From assembly GCA_000733355.1 (NCBI GenBank), contig JNVV01000004.1, forward strand, positions 1,776,785 through 1,840,784: a DNA stretch of 64,000 nt, read 5' to 3'. Position numbers and translations under genes: made by a program. The notes beneath the pieces are model-generated. The model did not search any database. It saw only the letters and a program-made list of their open reading frames with translations, and was not told the origin of the DNA. This document shows positions 52,019 to 63,922 of this stretch, one piece after another (the first letter of the stretch is position 1; each line of letters begins with the position of its first letter). The stretch comes from Falciphora oryzae. Its lineage: Eukaryota; Ascomycota; Sordariomycetes; Magnaporthales; Magnaporthaceae.

Positions 52019-54433
52019 ATTTTTTCCCGAGCGGGGAACAACGAAAATATTATCTACTTTTACAGCACAGACGCGGGGAACTAGATGCAGAAAGCAGAGA
52101 GCCGGAACGGACGAGTTTAGCAAGTCTTAATGGAGATCATAGCGCCAAAGCGAGGGGTAGGTAGCATCAATACTGGACGGGTGGTTGGGTGGCGCATGCT
52201 GTCGTGGCTGTTGCGTAGTGTTGACGCGGGGCAGCGACAGTGCCACTCACGTGCTGCGGTTTGCATGTGAAGCAGGGTTGGGTGTTGTGCGTATGTAGAA
52301 GCGCGGTGGGCGATGGATCGCTGTCCGCGGGCATGCTCGCGAAGGGAGCGCTGATTGGGGAATCCGGATCTTGGTCTGGGTGGTGTGTGGCGGCAGTAGT
52401 GGTGGTTGGGAGGCACGGTAGGATGGGTGGGATGCTAATGCATTAGGGGTCTTGGTTGAAAATTTTTAGATGGACTGCCATGACTGCCAATCAGTAATGG
52501 AGGGGAGCTAGGGGCGAGCTTCCAAGGTTTTTAGGTTGTTCACCGGACGAAAATGTCCGTTTGGAAGGCCGATGGTGGTTACCGTGCGGCTGTCACCCTC
52601 CGTTCCCAGGTCGATGAGCAATTTGAATTGCGTAGCTCCTCCATCCCGTGCGTTCTTATCGCTGCGAGCGCAACATCCCAGTTTGCACTCACCGCCCTCC
52701 TCGGGCAATGGGTGAAAATACCTTGGAAAGAGGAGGAGAGGAGATGGTGCAAACTCTATTCGCGTCCTCGGTGTTTGCTGTGGCAGGGTTGGGAAGGATT
52801 GGGTGTTGAAGAGGGAAGGCGCGTTTGAAGGATGATGGGTTGGGGAAGGTTCTGGAGGTCGGAGCTGATGGCGACGGTTCTTTTGCAACAGCAGGGATTG
52901 AACCCGAGAAGTGACGGTCAAGCTCTGATGGTGGCCAACCCTGGCTCAGCGGTGCCAGCAGTCAGATACGCAGATATCAATTGCGTGCGATTGAGCGTGT
53001 GTGAGTGGGTGAGTGGACTGTCCAAAAAACAGGATGCGAGAAGATTGAACTCGTCGGGATTACTGTAGTTTGCTGCTTCGCATCCATTCTGCAATGCAGA
53101 AACCAATTTAGCGCTACAACCGTTTAATCGGCGAGGGTTGCATGGCAGATATAAAAACGAGACATGCGGCAACGGTGTGCATGTTGATGGAGGGGAAGTC
53201 GAGGGATTGAGGATGTCAGCCAAGAGCGTGGCACCCGAGCCGTATCCCCCGTCCCCTCGCCCGCGTCCCCACCGACCATCAGCCCGCCATGATCGACACC
53301 CTCCCTGATGCAAGAGTCTAGACCGGCGTCTGGCCCACGATCAAATCACCGTCGTCTTCTCGATAAGAAGCCGGCCATTGGGCCACCACCCCGGCCAGGC
53401 TTGTGCTTGTGCTTCACCGCTTCCATATGCTCCGAGAGGTGGCTTGCATGGGGATTTTTTTCCCCTTTTCTGTTGCTCTGTGACGCCTGGTTGGTTGGTT
53501 GGCTGTTGATGCCGACGACCTTTTATTTTTTTCTGCTTCTATTTTTTGTTCACTCCCCTCACACCCTACACCAAACGGCCGACCGCGGCCACCACAATGT
53601 CGCCGCCGCCGCCACCGCACCCCCATGCACCGCTAAGCGGGCTCTCCAAACCGCCCTGCATCGACATGCTATCTGGTGCAGCGCCGGGCATGCAGCTCAG
53701 CTGGCAAGGGAGTGGAAGGTAGTGCCGACCGACCCCGTCATCCCTAGCTCGCGTTGCATGGCTCATCCCCCACCACTCCATGTCGTCACCATTCCGGCGC
53801 GCAACCCTGCCACCTCCCCCTCGGGGTTGGCGCCGTCTTATCTCTTGGTTGCCCATCCCTTCGCGCGGGCAAACACGCAAACACGCAAGCAGGCAGACAT
53901 TGACAGCGACCGACTCAGGATCTGCCTCTTCAGTGCTGGATGCAGGGAAGGAGGGGTGAGCCGCATGGCAGGAGGCATCGGAGGAGGCAAAACGGGCAGC
54001 AGCGTCGCCGCTTTCGCCTCCTCCTCCTCCTACTCCCCTACGCCCCCTCCTGCTCGCTCACCACACCACTTTCCTTCTTGTAAGACGCCCCCGGTGCCAC
54101 TGCGACGTCGGCATTGCTCGAGATAATCTCCTCCATCACCGTGCTTCTCATGTGAAACATTATTGCGGGCTGTTGCCTCCCACCCCAGTTTCTTCTGCCG
54201 TCTCCCGTAGCCTGGCCATATCTCTCGACCTCTGCTGCCTCCATTGCGTACCATCCGTATATAGACCCACAGGACCCTGCTCTCTGCTCCTGCAAACTCT
54301 TGGACCCTTGAGGTTGCAGGATCTTGGTTCTCTTCCACTCCAGAGCCTTCTTTAGCCACCTTGAAAGCAAGGCTCATCTCTGCACCGGAAGAAGCCCTTG
54401 ATCGTAGACATCCCCAACCCAAACAACATCACA
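52019..54433. other. 2.4 kb intergenic, no gene seen
   Basis: The stretch lies between two plus-strand genes. Open frames near 52.5 kb and 53.3-54.1 kb have no domain, and the latter lies in CT/CCA-rich DNA typical of a fungal promoter and leader. The last 400 bases are probably the MATE gene's 5' region. Confidence 0.5.
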
Positions 54434-57082
54434 ATGTCTGGATCAGAACGGGATACTGTCCATCAAGGCGCGGCCGAGGAGCGCCGCGGCTCCATCCTGT
54501 CTGCTGTCCTGCCGAGGGCGGATGGTGGCCGTCGCGACTCCATCCTCGCTGACCTGCTCCCAGAGAGCCTGCCCCTTCCATCGTCCTTCGTGGCGACAGC
54601 TCCAATCGTCCAAGAGATTCTCACCAGAGACATTGCAGAATGCTCTGATGATGAGGAGGACGAATATGATGAGCATGACTTCTTCCCCAGCTACGAGGAC
54701 AGGATGCCTGGTTCCCACCGCGACAGCAGCCAGACGGACCGCACGGCACCACCAACGGCAACACAAGAAGCCGATGAAGATGCAGAGACGCGCTCTCAGA
54801 GCTCAGACGCCAACCTGCACATCCGCCGCCCGCGCCGCGGCAGCAGCAGGCGCGGCTCCGTGGCCGACTCGGCCCGGCTGGCCTTCCACCCCAATGGCGT
54901 CGCCTTTGGGCTCTCGGGCTTCTCGTCGGTCTCGATCCAGGGCGTGGACCGGCCGGTGCCGAACCCGCAGGAGGTGCACGAGTCGCTCGGCGCCGAGGTG
55001 CGCCTGCTGCGCGACAACGGCCTCATCCCGCCGCGCCACCCGGACGCCGAGCGCCGCCGCCGCAGCAGCGCCACCCTCGCCGGCCGCGTCTACCGCCGCT
55101 TCTTCAGCACCCGCGTCCGCGACCACGAGGGCGACCAGGTGCCCATCTTCTCCACAGACATCTTTGCCTCGTCCAGCCACTCGGTCCTGCCGGGCGCTCA
55201 GAAGCAACAGCCTGACGAACGCGCACCGCTTCTCGGCTCGCACCGCCCCAGCACTGGTGGCCATGGCACCACGGGTGATGCGGCCAGCATCGCGCCGAGC
55301 GACAGCTCCATGGACGGGACGATCCCGACGCCCCCGGCTGATGAGGTCCACGACCGCTGGGAGGAGGCCGTCGCTGCCCACTGCATCCAGACGACGTGGC
55401 AGCGCGAGACAAAGACGCTGGTCCAGTATGCGGCGCCACTGATCGTGACGTTCCTGCTGCACTATTCTGTCACTGTTGCCAGCGTTCTCACAGTTGGACG
55501 TCTGGGCATGGTAGAGTTGGCTGCTGTAAATCGTGAGTGCCAACAGGTCCCCTGCCTGGGGTTTTCTCTGCGGTTCTTCAGCTGACAGACCTCCTCGACA
55601 CAGTGGCTACAATGACTGCCAGTATTACCTGCTACGTCCCCGTCCAGGGTCTCGCCACGTGCCTGGACACACTTTGCGCGCAGGCCTATGGCTCTGGCCA
55701 TAAACACCTCGTTGGCCTTCAGGTATGGTGGTTGAGATATTTACTCGTCTCCACGCTTTTTCAGATTCGTTCATACTAACCTTTTCATTAGGCGCAACGC
55801 ATGACCTGGTTCCTCTGGATCCTCATGGTCCCCATCGCCGTGCTCTGGTGGTTCTCGGGCCCGATCCTCGAGGCCCTGGTGCCCGGCGAGGAGACGGCCG
55901 CGCTGGCCGCGCTGTACCTCCGCTTCCTGATCCTCGGCATGCCCGGCGTCGCCGCCTTCGAGTCGGGCAAGCGCTTCGTCCAGGCCCAGGGCCTGTTCCG
56001 CGCCACCACCTACGTGCTGCTCGTCGGCGCCCCGCTCAGCTTCCTGCAGAACTGGCTGTTCGTCTTCAAGCTGGGCTGGCACTTTGCCGGCGCCGCCACC
56101 GCCATGGCCGTCACGCAGAACCTGCTCCCGCTCCTGCTGGTGCTGTATGTCCGCTTTGTCGACGGGAAGCAGTGCTGGAAGGGCTTTACCTGGAAGGCGT
56201 TTAGCAACTGGGGTTTGTGATTCCATTCCTCTCTAATGTTCTACCCCCTTTCTCGTCAACTTTGTGGCGCTAACTGACTGATCCCTCCTCACAGGCCCCA
56301 TGATCAAGCTCGCGCTCCCCGGCATGATCATGATCGAGGCGCAGTTCTCGGTCCTGGAGATCCTCACCATCGCCGCGGGCCAGCTGGGCACGGCGCAGCT
56401 AGCTGCCCAGAGTGTGCTCGTGACGGTCACGTCGACGTCGTTCAACGTGCCCTTCCCGCTCGCCATCGCGACCTCGACGCGCGTTGCCAACCTCATCGGC
56501 GCCAACCTGGGCGACGCCGCCCGCAAGACGGCCAAGGTCGCCATCGTGGCCGCCTGCGTCGTCGGCCTCTTCAACATGACGGTCCTGATCGCCCTGCGCC
56601 GCCAGCTGCCCGCCGTTTTTACGGACGACGAGAAGGTGGTCTCGATTGCCTCGCAGGTCATGCTCGTGTGCGCCGTCATGCAGATCTTCGACGCGCTGGC
56701 GGCCGTCTCGCACGGCATCCTTAGGGGTGTCGGGCGCCAGGCTATTGGCGGCTACGCGAACCTCTTCTCGTACTACTTTGTCGCTCTGCCCGTCTCGCTC
56801 TCGACGGCCTTTGCGCTCGGCTGGAAGCTTAGCGGCCTGTGGGCTGGCTTGGTAGCTGGTCTTGCTGTGTAAGTGCTGCTGCTGTCCCGTATTTCTCGCG
56901 CTCGGTTCCGTGAAAATCGAACGAAGTATACTAACGGCTATTTATCCGCCATATTCAGTGTCTCTGCTCTTGAGCTTCTGTACCTTTACAGTTCGGACTG
57001 GGACAGTGCTATCGCTCAGGCCGCGGAGAGGATGCGGTCCGAGGAGGTGGAAATCGGAGAGCCAAAGGCTACAGATGTTTGA
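54434..57082 (+). CDS. MATE-family multidrug/toxin extrusion exporter
   Basis: Five exons, join(54434..55532, 55604..55722, 55792..56212, 56295..56868, 56959..57082), give 778 residues. Joins restore [40 protein letters not shown] and [14 protein letters not shown]; branch sites GCTGAC and TACTAAC are visible. Residues 1-320 form a long cytosolic extension, rich in Ser, Arg and acidic runs ([20 protein letters not shown]), with repeated RRGSI/RRDSI-type motifs that look like kinase targets. The membrane part has about 12 helices with the MATE signatures [19 protein letters not shown] and, in the second half, [13 protein letters not shown]...[11 protein letters not shown] and [16 protein letters not shown]. 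The transporters exchange cations (H+ or Na+) for organic substrates; fungal relatives include yeast Erc1. The substrate is unknown. Confidence 0.92.
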
Positions 57083-57472
57083 ACAACACAGCTATACATA
57101 TAAAGATAAGACTTCAAGGGGAGACATCGGCTCGCAGAAAACTGTTTAATACTTGATCGATTAGTTATCTCAACGGCATATGGATGTGCCCAGCTGATTG
57201 TGGTCAATTGCCGAAGGCCTGGACCGTGATTGAAATGAACAAAAGCAAACCTCCTCGATAGATATGACTACGGGTTGTGGGTAGAAAATTCGGAAATCCT
57301 CATAAACTTGTTCGATGACTGAGAGGATACTTGGACTGTTGTGTGAACTCGCTTACAATCCGATCGCTAAGGAGAGGTCCGAGGAAGACAGGATGGGATA
57401 ACAAAATAAAAACTCTTTGAAGCTAAGATTTGACACCTTAGTTGACTGTGCTGGCACGATATGTCGCTATAT
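57083..57472. other. Convergent 3' spacer
   Basis: This 390-base spacer separates the stops of the MATE gene and a minus-strand gene; it is AT-richer than coding DNA, and nothing else is seen. Confidence 0.5.
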
Positions 57473-58595
57473 TCATGCTTTCTTCGAAGCGATTGTTGCT
57501 ACCTTCTTCGCCACGCTGTTCTTGTGCTTGAAAGCCAAGCGCCACATCTCAGCCTGTCGCTCGGCAGACAACCCATGGTCCGCTAGTGTCTTGGCAGGAT
57601 CTTTCCCTAGGACCCAGGCGAGAAAAGCATTTCTCTCATGCCTACCCATGGCCTCCTTGAAATCTACACATGCATACCACTCATCGCAGCAAGGGCGGAG
57701 ATTATCCTCCAACACATCCATGCCTACCCAGATCGAACAAGTTCTAGAATTGCGGAATACGACATGCTCGATAGATGCGTTAGTTACCCACACCTGAGGG
57801 TCAGCTTTACCCCGAGCTATACAAATCGACAAGATGCAGCTCGGATTTCCTCGAGAGCAGTTGACCCTCACGAACGCCTTGCTGTCGCTATTGCTCTTGT
57901 CCCTCGGGGAGCTGCAGATGGGAAAGTTGCGGATAAGCGGGCCGTCGAACGTGTTGATCTCGTCAAAGGTTGTGGGGACAGCATCCACATAGACACTCTC
58001 CAGGAAGTTAGGCGGCTGGTTCATATAGACGCTCACATACGCCATGGCCGTTTTCCATTTGGGAGGGAGCTCGGTGGGGGCAGGAGATGGGGCTTGAGAT
58101 GCTCCGGCGGTATCGGCTCTGACTTGAAGAGCTCCATCTTGAGCGGTACCGTTTTGGGTGGCGTCTTCTAGAGCGTCCTCTTTCTGAGCAGCTGCGTCCT
58201 GAGTGATCTGAGCTTGGGAGGCACCGGATTGAGTGGCCTCGGGCTGAGAGCTTTCGTCTCGGGTGGTGTCGAGAAGAGGGATTCCGCTGCTCTGCAAGTT
58301 ATGGTTCTCGGTTTTGACCTAAGTTACTCAGGAATTAGAACTCTATCCCCGCTAGCTGGATCGTATCTACCTGGGTCTTCTTTATGGAAGAAAGGAGCGC
58401 GGTGGGTACCTGAGCTTGAGCTGGGACAGACGTGCCCTGGAACGGAGCTGAGGTAGACGCCGTCCGGAACAGACTTGGGGTTGGCGGGTTCTGGGACGGA
58501 GATGGGGTAGACTGGTTCGGGAACCAATTCTGGATAGGTTCGTTCCGCTGCCTCTTGGCCGGGCGGGCCGACTGGCCGGAGTTGGAGCCGAGCAT
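57473..58595 (-). CDS. Uncharacterised two-exon fungal protein
   Basis: Two minus-strand exons, join(57473..58318, 58371..58595), give 356 residues. The intron (donor GTAGAT, acceptor AACTTAG, 52 nt) joins SIKKTQ/VKTENHNLQ in phase 0. The N-terminal 150 residues are low complexity: a basic patch (ARPAKRQRNEP, a possible nuclear signal), then Pro/Ser/Thr- and Ala/Gln/Asp-rich runs with loose repeats of the type ATQ(S/N)G. The C-terminal 190 residues are a compact, mixed domain (AMAYVSVYMNQPPNFLE, FDGPLIRNFPICSSP, CCDEWYACVDF, FLAWVLGKDPAKTLADHGL) ending in a basic tail. Six Cys are spread over it. I do not recognise the domain. Confidence 0.68.
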
Positions 58596-59235
58596 CCTGA
58601 ATCCTGAAGTCCTAAAGCATCTCTACCGGGCGTTTTCTGGGTGGAGGTGGAGGGACCGGAGAGTCGAGAGCGAGGAAACCTGAAGAGATGTTGATGCTTA
58701 TGACGAGTTCTTTCAGACGACAAGTGTGTGCCTCTCCCAGCTTTTTACGCCCGGGCAGGAAGGTAGCCTGGGAACTTCTTTGGGGGCTTGATGTTGATTT
58801 CGTGCTGGTGCACGGGCAGTCAAACCGTCTGCAAGGCGAATAGAGTCTAGGAAGTCTGAACTTGACCGCAGGAGGCGTAGACGAGGATGCCCTCGGAGAC
58901 TGCGACGGGTGGTGGAAAGCGCCTGGAAGGATGTGGCTAGCAAAGAAGAAAAAAGTCTCAAAAGCGAGAGGCGAGCGAGATGGGTAGAGTAAACTGGCAG
59001 CGGCAGTCTGTTGGGAAGGCGCGGATACGACAGGAAGGTGCGGCAGATTTGAGAGGTAAAAAGGGAAGGAAGGGCTGAGCCTCTATTTTTTTTTCCACAA
59101 CTGTCAGGTCTGCGGACAACTGCATCCCTCAAGTAATACAGAAATACACTATCGTTATTTCTAGAAGGACCACACGGCAATGCGGTACCTACAGCAGACC
59201 GGCACCTGATGTTGACTTCTGCAGCGCGAATAGCT
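58596..59235. other. Intergenic, no gene seen
   Basis: 0.64 kb between the unknown two-exon gene and the F-box-type pseudogene. No conserved reading was found. Confidence 0.45.
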
Positions 59236-60492
59236 TCAAAAATCATTCGCCGTGGCGTGGAACCGGCCCGACCGATCCAGCTCCTTCAGCACCTCAACCC
59301 GCCGCCGATCCCACGGCGCTATCCCGGCAGCCCTCCGAGGCTCCGCGCCCCGTTCACGCTTGCATCTGAACTCACTGCAGCGCGTGCGCGTCCACCAACG
59401 CTCTGTGAGCGCCGCGCCGAACCAGGGGAAGGCGTGCCCGTCGACGCCTTCGCCCCCGACCATCCTGGGCTCGTCGCCCGGGGACACCTGGGGGGCGGCT
59501 GGCGGGATCTCGTTCAGGCCGAGGGGCCAGCTAGACAAGGGCCGCTGCCACAATTTGTCGAAGCAATCCAGTACGCATCTGGTTTTCCCTTGCTCAGCAC
59601 GGCCGCGACCAGCGTGTGGTTGTCGAGGCTCTTCCGCTCGGTGATCTCTCGCAGTACGTCTATGGTGAAGGCCGGATGCTTGCGTAGGTAGGTCGCTACC
59701 CCTTCGACGCCCGTGTTCCAGAAGACTTCGAGCGAGCTGGGGCCTGTGGCGGTAAGGGCGGGCTGCGGAGGGGTCGGGCTCGTTTGGTCGCGTGTTGCCG
59801 ACTTGCTACGCTTTGCCATGACGATCAGAAGAACGTCGATGACATTCTTCGCGAAGACGAAGATGTGGTCGACTTGCTGCAGCGCCCACGGCTCGAAGAA
59901 GGTGACAGTGCCCCGCCGTCGGTTCCCCATGGCGTGTGAGGCGTGCACCACGGGGCCGTCCTGGGGCGATCTAGTTCAAGGATCAAACCCCCAAAGGATC
60001 TCCCACCCCAGGTGCAGCAAAAAATCTGGAGTCGGTAGATGGCACGCAGCACGCGCTGACGCTCGGTGCGGGAGAAGGGTGCTCTGACTGCGAAGCTACC
60101 GGCGTGAATGTGCGCAAAGTCTGGCACATTCTGGTCAGCGACCTGGCGGCGATCTGAGGTCGATCATCCGGGGCGTCCAGCGCGACCCTGTAGCTGCCTG
60201 CAATGGCGGGGGCTCGTCCCCAGTGGGCGATATGACCGCCGTCGTCATCCCTGTCGGCCGACATCGAGTCCTCGAAGGGGGGCGGGAATGCCGCGTCTGT
60301 GAAGACGGGCCCAAGTTAAGTCTGCAGCACCCTGATGATGACGGCCTCCTTCTGCGGCTCGAAGCGCTGGTAGACGAAGCGAGCGACTCGGGTGAAGCTG
60401 GCGAGAACGGAGATGGAGTTGATCTCGAAAAGGATCTTGTCAAAGATCTCTGGCGTAAGGGCTCCGAGACTGCCCGCGTGGGAATCTGCCAT
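59236..60492 (-). pseudogene. F-box-type protein gene, decayed
   Basis: The minus-strand start MADSHAGSLGALTPEIFDKIL followed by FTRVARFVYQRFEPQKEAVIIRVLQ has the pattern of fungal F-box-like proteins (L..LP.EI...I...). An in-frame TAA follows directly (near 60322), after which the same frame resumes LGPVFTDAAFPPPFED. Conserved-looking pieces then lie in other frames: AHIHAGSFAVRAPFSRTERQ and RAIYRLQIFCC (59.98-60.13 kb), TFFEPWALQQVDHIFVFAKN (59.85-59.93 kb), and RAAGIAPWDRRRVEVL near 59.27-59.33 kb, which resembles the common C-terminal RR.GY.MWD..RL motif. At least one stop and two or three frame changes separate them; introns could explain some but not the TAA. F-box proteins recruit substrates to SCF ubiquitin ligase. 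A decayed member of a large fungal family is the best reading. Confidence 0.6.
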
Positions 60493-60918
60493 TCCGTGTC
60501 GTTTTTCCAGTTGACCTATTCTCCCTGTCGTCTTTTGGTGTTTCGAACGAAACTTGGGAGGTAGGATCTTCTGCTCTGTCTGCCCTGCTTTGAAGTTGGA
60601 GCTGCGCGTGCCAGGACGGGCCGGGTGAGAATTCTTATTTGCGCGGTTATACACGTGCTGTGTATGTTGTTGCCCGATCTGTACGACTTCAGTCGGCGCG
60701 TTTTTGTTGGCACACTGGTCTAGAGCAATGGGGGAGGAGGGGGGAGGGGGCGGGTGCATGCAGTTAATGGGCCACGAGAAGGTTGTCACATCATTATTTT
60801 GGGGTGAAATTGTGCATACTATATATACCGTTATGCCAGTCCCGTTTGCGTCATTCAGTACATGCATGGCGTTGCTTTCAGGAAGATGAGTCGCCCAAAT
60901 ACAGACAAGACATCCATC
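60493..60918. other. Intergenic, no gene seen
   Basis: 0.43 kb between the 5' end of the F-box-type pseudogene and the 3' end of the M28 peptidase gene. A TATATATACC sequence near 60821 is on the plus strand. Confidence 0.45.
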
Positions 60919-62479
60919 TTAGATAAGGTCGTGGTCACAATGCTTTCCGTGAGTGGCGCTAAAGTCGATCTGCACCCCGAGACCAGCATCCCTCATCTTG
61001 CGGACACGACCAACAGTCGCGTTGGCGGGGGTCTTGGGGATGATCTTGGTACCGTCGACAGCCAGGACGGCCAAGGCGTGCGCAGCGGCGAGAGCGTTGG
61101 GATAGATGAGCTCCGGGCGGGCGTTTGTGATGTTATCGCATGACTGGTGGTAGCACGGGTCCTCATCGATGCCGGTACCCGTAAAGAGGCCGCCGACGGG
61201 CTTGTCGATAATGTCCTTGAAGGGCACGTAGTCGGTGCCACCTGTCAGGCCGGCTGGCTTGATCTCCTTGCCCTGGGCGACCAGCGATTCGGCCAGCAGC
61301 TTCTCGATCTCGGCGGACCCAGGCGCGCCACCAGGTCCTGCGCGGTCACCGGTGCCGTCAAACACGTAATGCACTCCACGCGAAACCATGTCAAAGTTGA
61401 GGTAGCACAGCAGGTCGTCGACCTCAGGCGAAGCCGCCAGTTTTTCGACGTAGTAGTTGGAGCCCCAAAGACCATTTTCTTCGGCCGCCCACCACCCAAA
61501 TCGGACCTTGTTGGTGGTGGAGAAATGGGAGAGACCCTTGGCCAGTTCCAGAATGAGCGAGGTACCTGAGCCGTCGTCGTTGATACCCGCTCCTGCCTGG
61601 ACACTGTCGAGGTGAGCACCGAGCATGACGACGTTTGTCGGGTCGCCCTTCTTTGTCTCGGCGATGACGTTCTGGGTTATGCGCTCCTCGATAAGCTGCT
61701 GGATGTTACTAAAAGCCTCAATCTTCTCGCCGGCCTCGATGCGCGCCTTGATAGCCAGGGCGGGGGCGCGGTCAACGATGACGCCGGGCGCGTATTCCGG
61801 GTTTGGCCTCGATAGTGAGCCTCCCGTAAGCTTCGCCTCGTTAAGGTTGTAAATGAGGACCGACTCGGCACCAGCCGCCGCTGCGGCCTTCAGCTTGCCG
61901 GCAAAGGTGGTCTGGTCCGGGCACAGGCCGCGCTCGACCAAGACGATCTTGCCGGCGGCGCCCAGTCCCTCGTAGTTGGCGGCGTCGCAACCAGCCGCAC
62001 CCTCAGGGCCGAGCACGATCTCACGCGTGATACCGCCTCCCGGAGTGCTGGGGGTGTAGGTGAGGGCAACGGTGCGCCAGGACTCGCCCTCGATTACCGT
62101 CTCAGCAACCGTAGTCAGGGCGAACATGGCGGGCAGATCCTGCTTCCAGACGTTGTAGCTCTTGAGCTTGGAGAGCTCGCTGACGATGAAGTCGACAGAG
62201 GCGGCATAGCCGGGGAGGCCAAACGCGCGGTTGCCACCGTTGGCGGAGGCGATGTCATACAGCTTCTGGAGGTTGTCCATGAGTCTAGAGTGTGGTCGCA
62301 TTAACATATCTAAGACTCTCTTTAGTCGATTCGGACTAAGAGACCAAGGATCAAAGGACCTACCCGTCCGCAGTGATGAACCCCTGAAGCTTCGCGGACT
62401 CGACGGGCGGCCTGCAGTCTTTGCTCTGAGCCAATGCAGGCAGCACCGCCCACAGCGCCGACGCCTTGCTGATCCTCAT
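60919..62479 (-). CDS. Secreted M28 metallo-aminopeptidase with PA domain (aminopeptidase Y-like)
   Basis: Two minus-strand exons, join(60919..62284, 62364..62479), give 493 residues. Exon 1 encodes the signal peptide (MRISKASALWAVLPALAQS) and CRPPVESAKLQGFITADG; the intron (GTAGGT...CTCTAG) joins ADG/LMDNLQKLYDIA. Residues about 125-225 form a PA domain (GCDAANYEGLGAAGKIVLVERG, cited in part). The catalytic M28 part has the di-zinc ligands in order: H263 and D265 (GAHLDSV), the Asp pair 275-276 (INDDGSG), E307/E308 (WAAEENG, catalytic Glu and ligand), D337 (FDMVSR) and H418 (YHQSCDN). Length and layout match vacuolar or extracellular aminopeptidase Y-type enzymes, which remove N-terminal residues from peptides. 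The signal peptide supports secretion or vacuolar delivery. Confidence 0.93.
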
Positions 62480-63922
62480 GATTGCGGTTGGGATTGTGCA
62501 CGGGGAGGTTCTCTGGACGGCTGGGATACAGCTCGAAAAACGGCGCTCGAGGAAGAATCGAGGATAGCAATGCACCCAACCAAGCAGAAGAGGAGCTGCA
62601 GTCATCACGGCTTTATACTACACGCGTCATTTCCCCGCGCGCCTGCGGGTGAGGAGAACACGCCATCGCTCGCTTCCATGTCCCCCCTCCACCGCGGTAA
62701 CTTGGCATGCCCGGATCGCTGGTCAATTGGGCATATCGTTCGCCGGCGGCGCGATTGTGGTTGAAAGTGTGGGGATCGAGAGCATCGGCGAGGTGAGGAG
62801 CTTCCCTTTGCAGCTCTGGCGGTGGGAAGCTGAGGAGGGATTAGGGAAGAAATCTGACCGCCCATGTCGAATGAGGAAGGTCGCACAATTTGAGTCTGGG
62901 CGCCGAGAAAAGGCAAGACTGGTGGTGGCGGCCTATTGACAACCTGCCCGAGTTCACTGCAGTCAAGCACTGTGTTTTGGTGCAACAGCGCTGCACCGTT
63001 CTGACGCTTGGTTTGTGCCTGGCTCAATGGGAGATGCACTGCAGGCACACTCTGAATTGCACGGTATGCTACTGCAGGTTCCACACAGCGCCTGCCGCAT
63101 GGGTGTTGGCGATACCAAATTCCAGCCGCAGGACGGGCGGGGAAAGCAAGGCCACCAAGGACTGGAAGACATGCCCACCCTCCCTGCAAGGGACTTTTCG
63201 GCTCAAATGGCCTCAGGCGCAGAAATCTGCTCAATCGCCTCTGCAAAGCGTTCAATAGGGGTTGCATCAGCTGATATCTTGCGCTTTCTTCAATCTAAAT
63301 CGACCATCTCCGCCGGTTTTCGTGCTCAATCAGAGTGGGATTGTGAATAAGCCGGGGAGTTGGTCGAGTCTGCTTACGCTCTCGGTTGACATCAAGCCGC
63401 CGGCGATCATGGACGGCCGTGGCCGTGGCCGTAGCCGTTCCTACAGTCTGTAATCCGGATACTTACGTAAAGACCTATTTCCCGTATTGAGAAGCAGTCC
63501 GCTTCCAGGTTCTGCTGCGCGGCGGGACTTTTTTTTCGCTCGGGATTTGGCGGCATCCCGGAAGCCATTGTCCAATCCGGGGCCAGCCTCCCTGCAAGCT
63601 TACGGTCTACAGCCTCCCCACCGCCCGCCCCATGCCAACTAGTATGGACATCGGGAAAGAGTCATTCGGGACGGTCCATGGCTGGCCTCATGGCTGGCCC
63701 CAAACCGGCGACAAGTCTTCGGGACGGCAGCGAGATGAGTGGTGGGGCTTCCAGAGCCCAAGACATGCAATCGAGGCATCGACTATATCGCCCAGGTGAC
63801 ACAGCTTCGTCTCTTACGACTATATAAGCCTCAAGAGATGCCGCCACCAACTTGAGATACGGCCTCCTGTGCCAGAGCCACCGAGCTTTGATTTCCCCCC
63901 TTCGGCAAGCAAGGGAAGCAGA
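62480..63922. other. Divergent promoter region, no gene seen
   Basis: The M28 gene is read leftward and the partial gene at the right edge rightward. 1.4 kb holds open frames on both strands without domains. A short GGCCGT tandem (63414-63437) and a T8 run (63529-63536) are present. Confidence 0.5.
63821..63828 (+). promoter_or_regulatory. TATA box (TATATAAG) before the right-edge gene
   Basis: TATATAAG lies 95 bases before the ATG at 63923, a normal spacing, followed by a C/A-rich leader. Confidence 0.6.

Noticed and set aside
52860..52930. tRNA-like T-loop (GGGTTCAATCCC on the minus strand)
   Set aside because: Only four of five T-stem pairs form and no matching acceptor stem, D-arm or anticodon arm could be found around it.
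53308..54126. 272-codon plus-strand frame
   Set aside because: It lies in CT/CCA-rich leader-like DNA before the MATE gene; composition mirrors the DNA bias and no domain is visible.
55582..55603. Earlier acceptor (TTCAG at 55581) for MATE exon 2
   Set aside because: It gives the wrong frame; the CACAG at 55603 keeps the frame and restores the MATE motif LATMTAS.
62605..63267. 220-codon minus-strand frame upstream of the M28 gene
   Set aside because: No recognisable pattern, and it sits where the divergent promoters should be.
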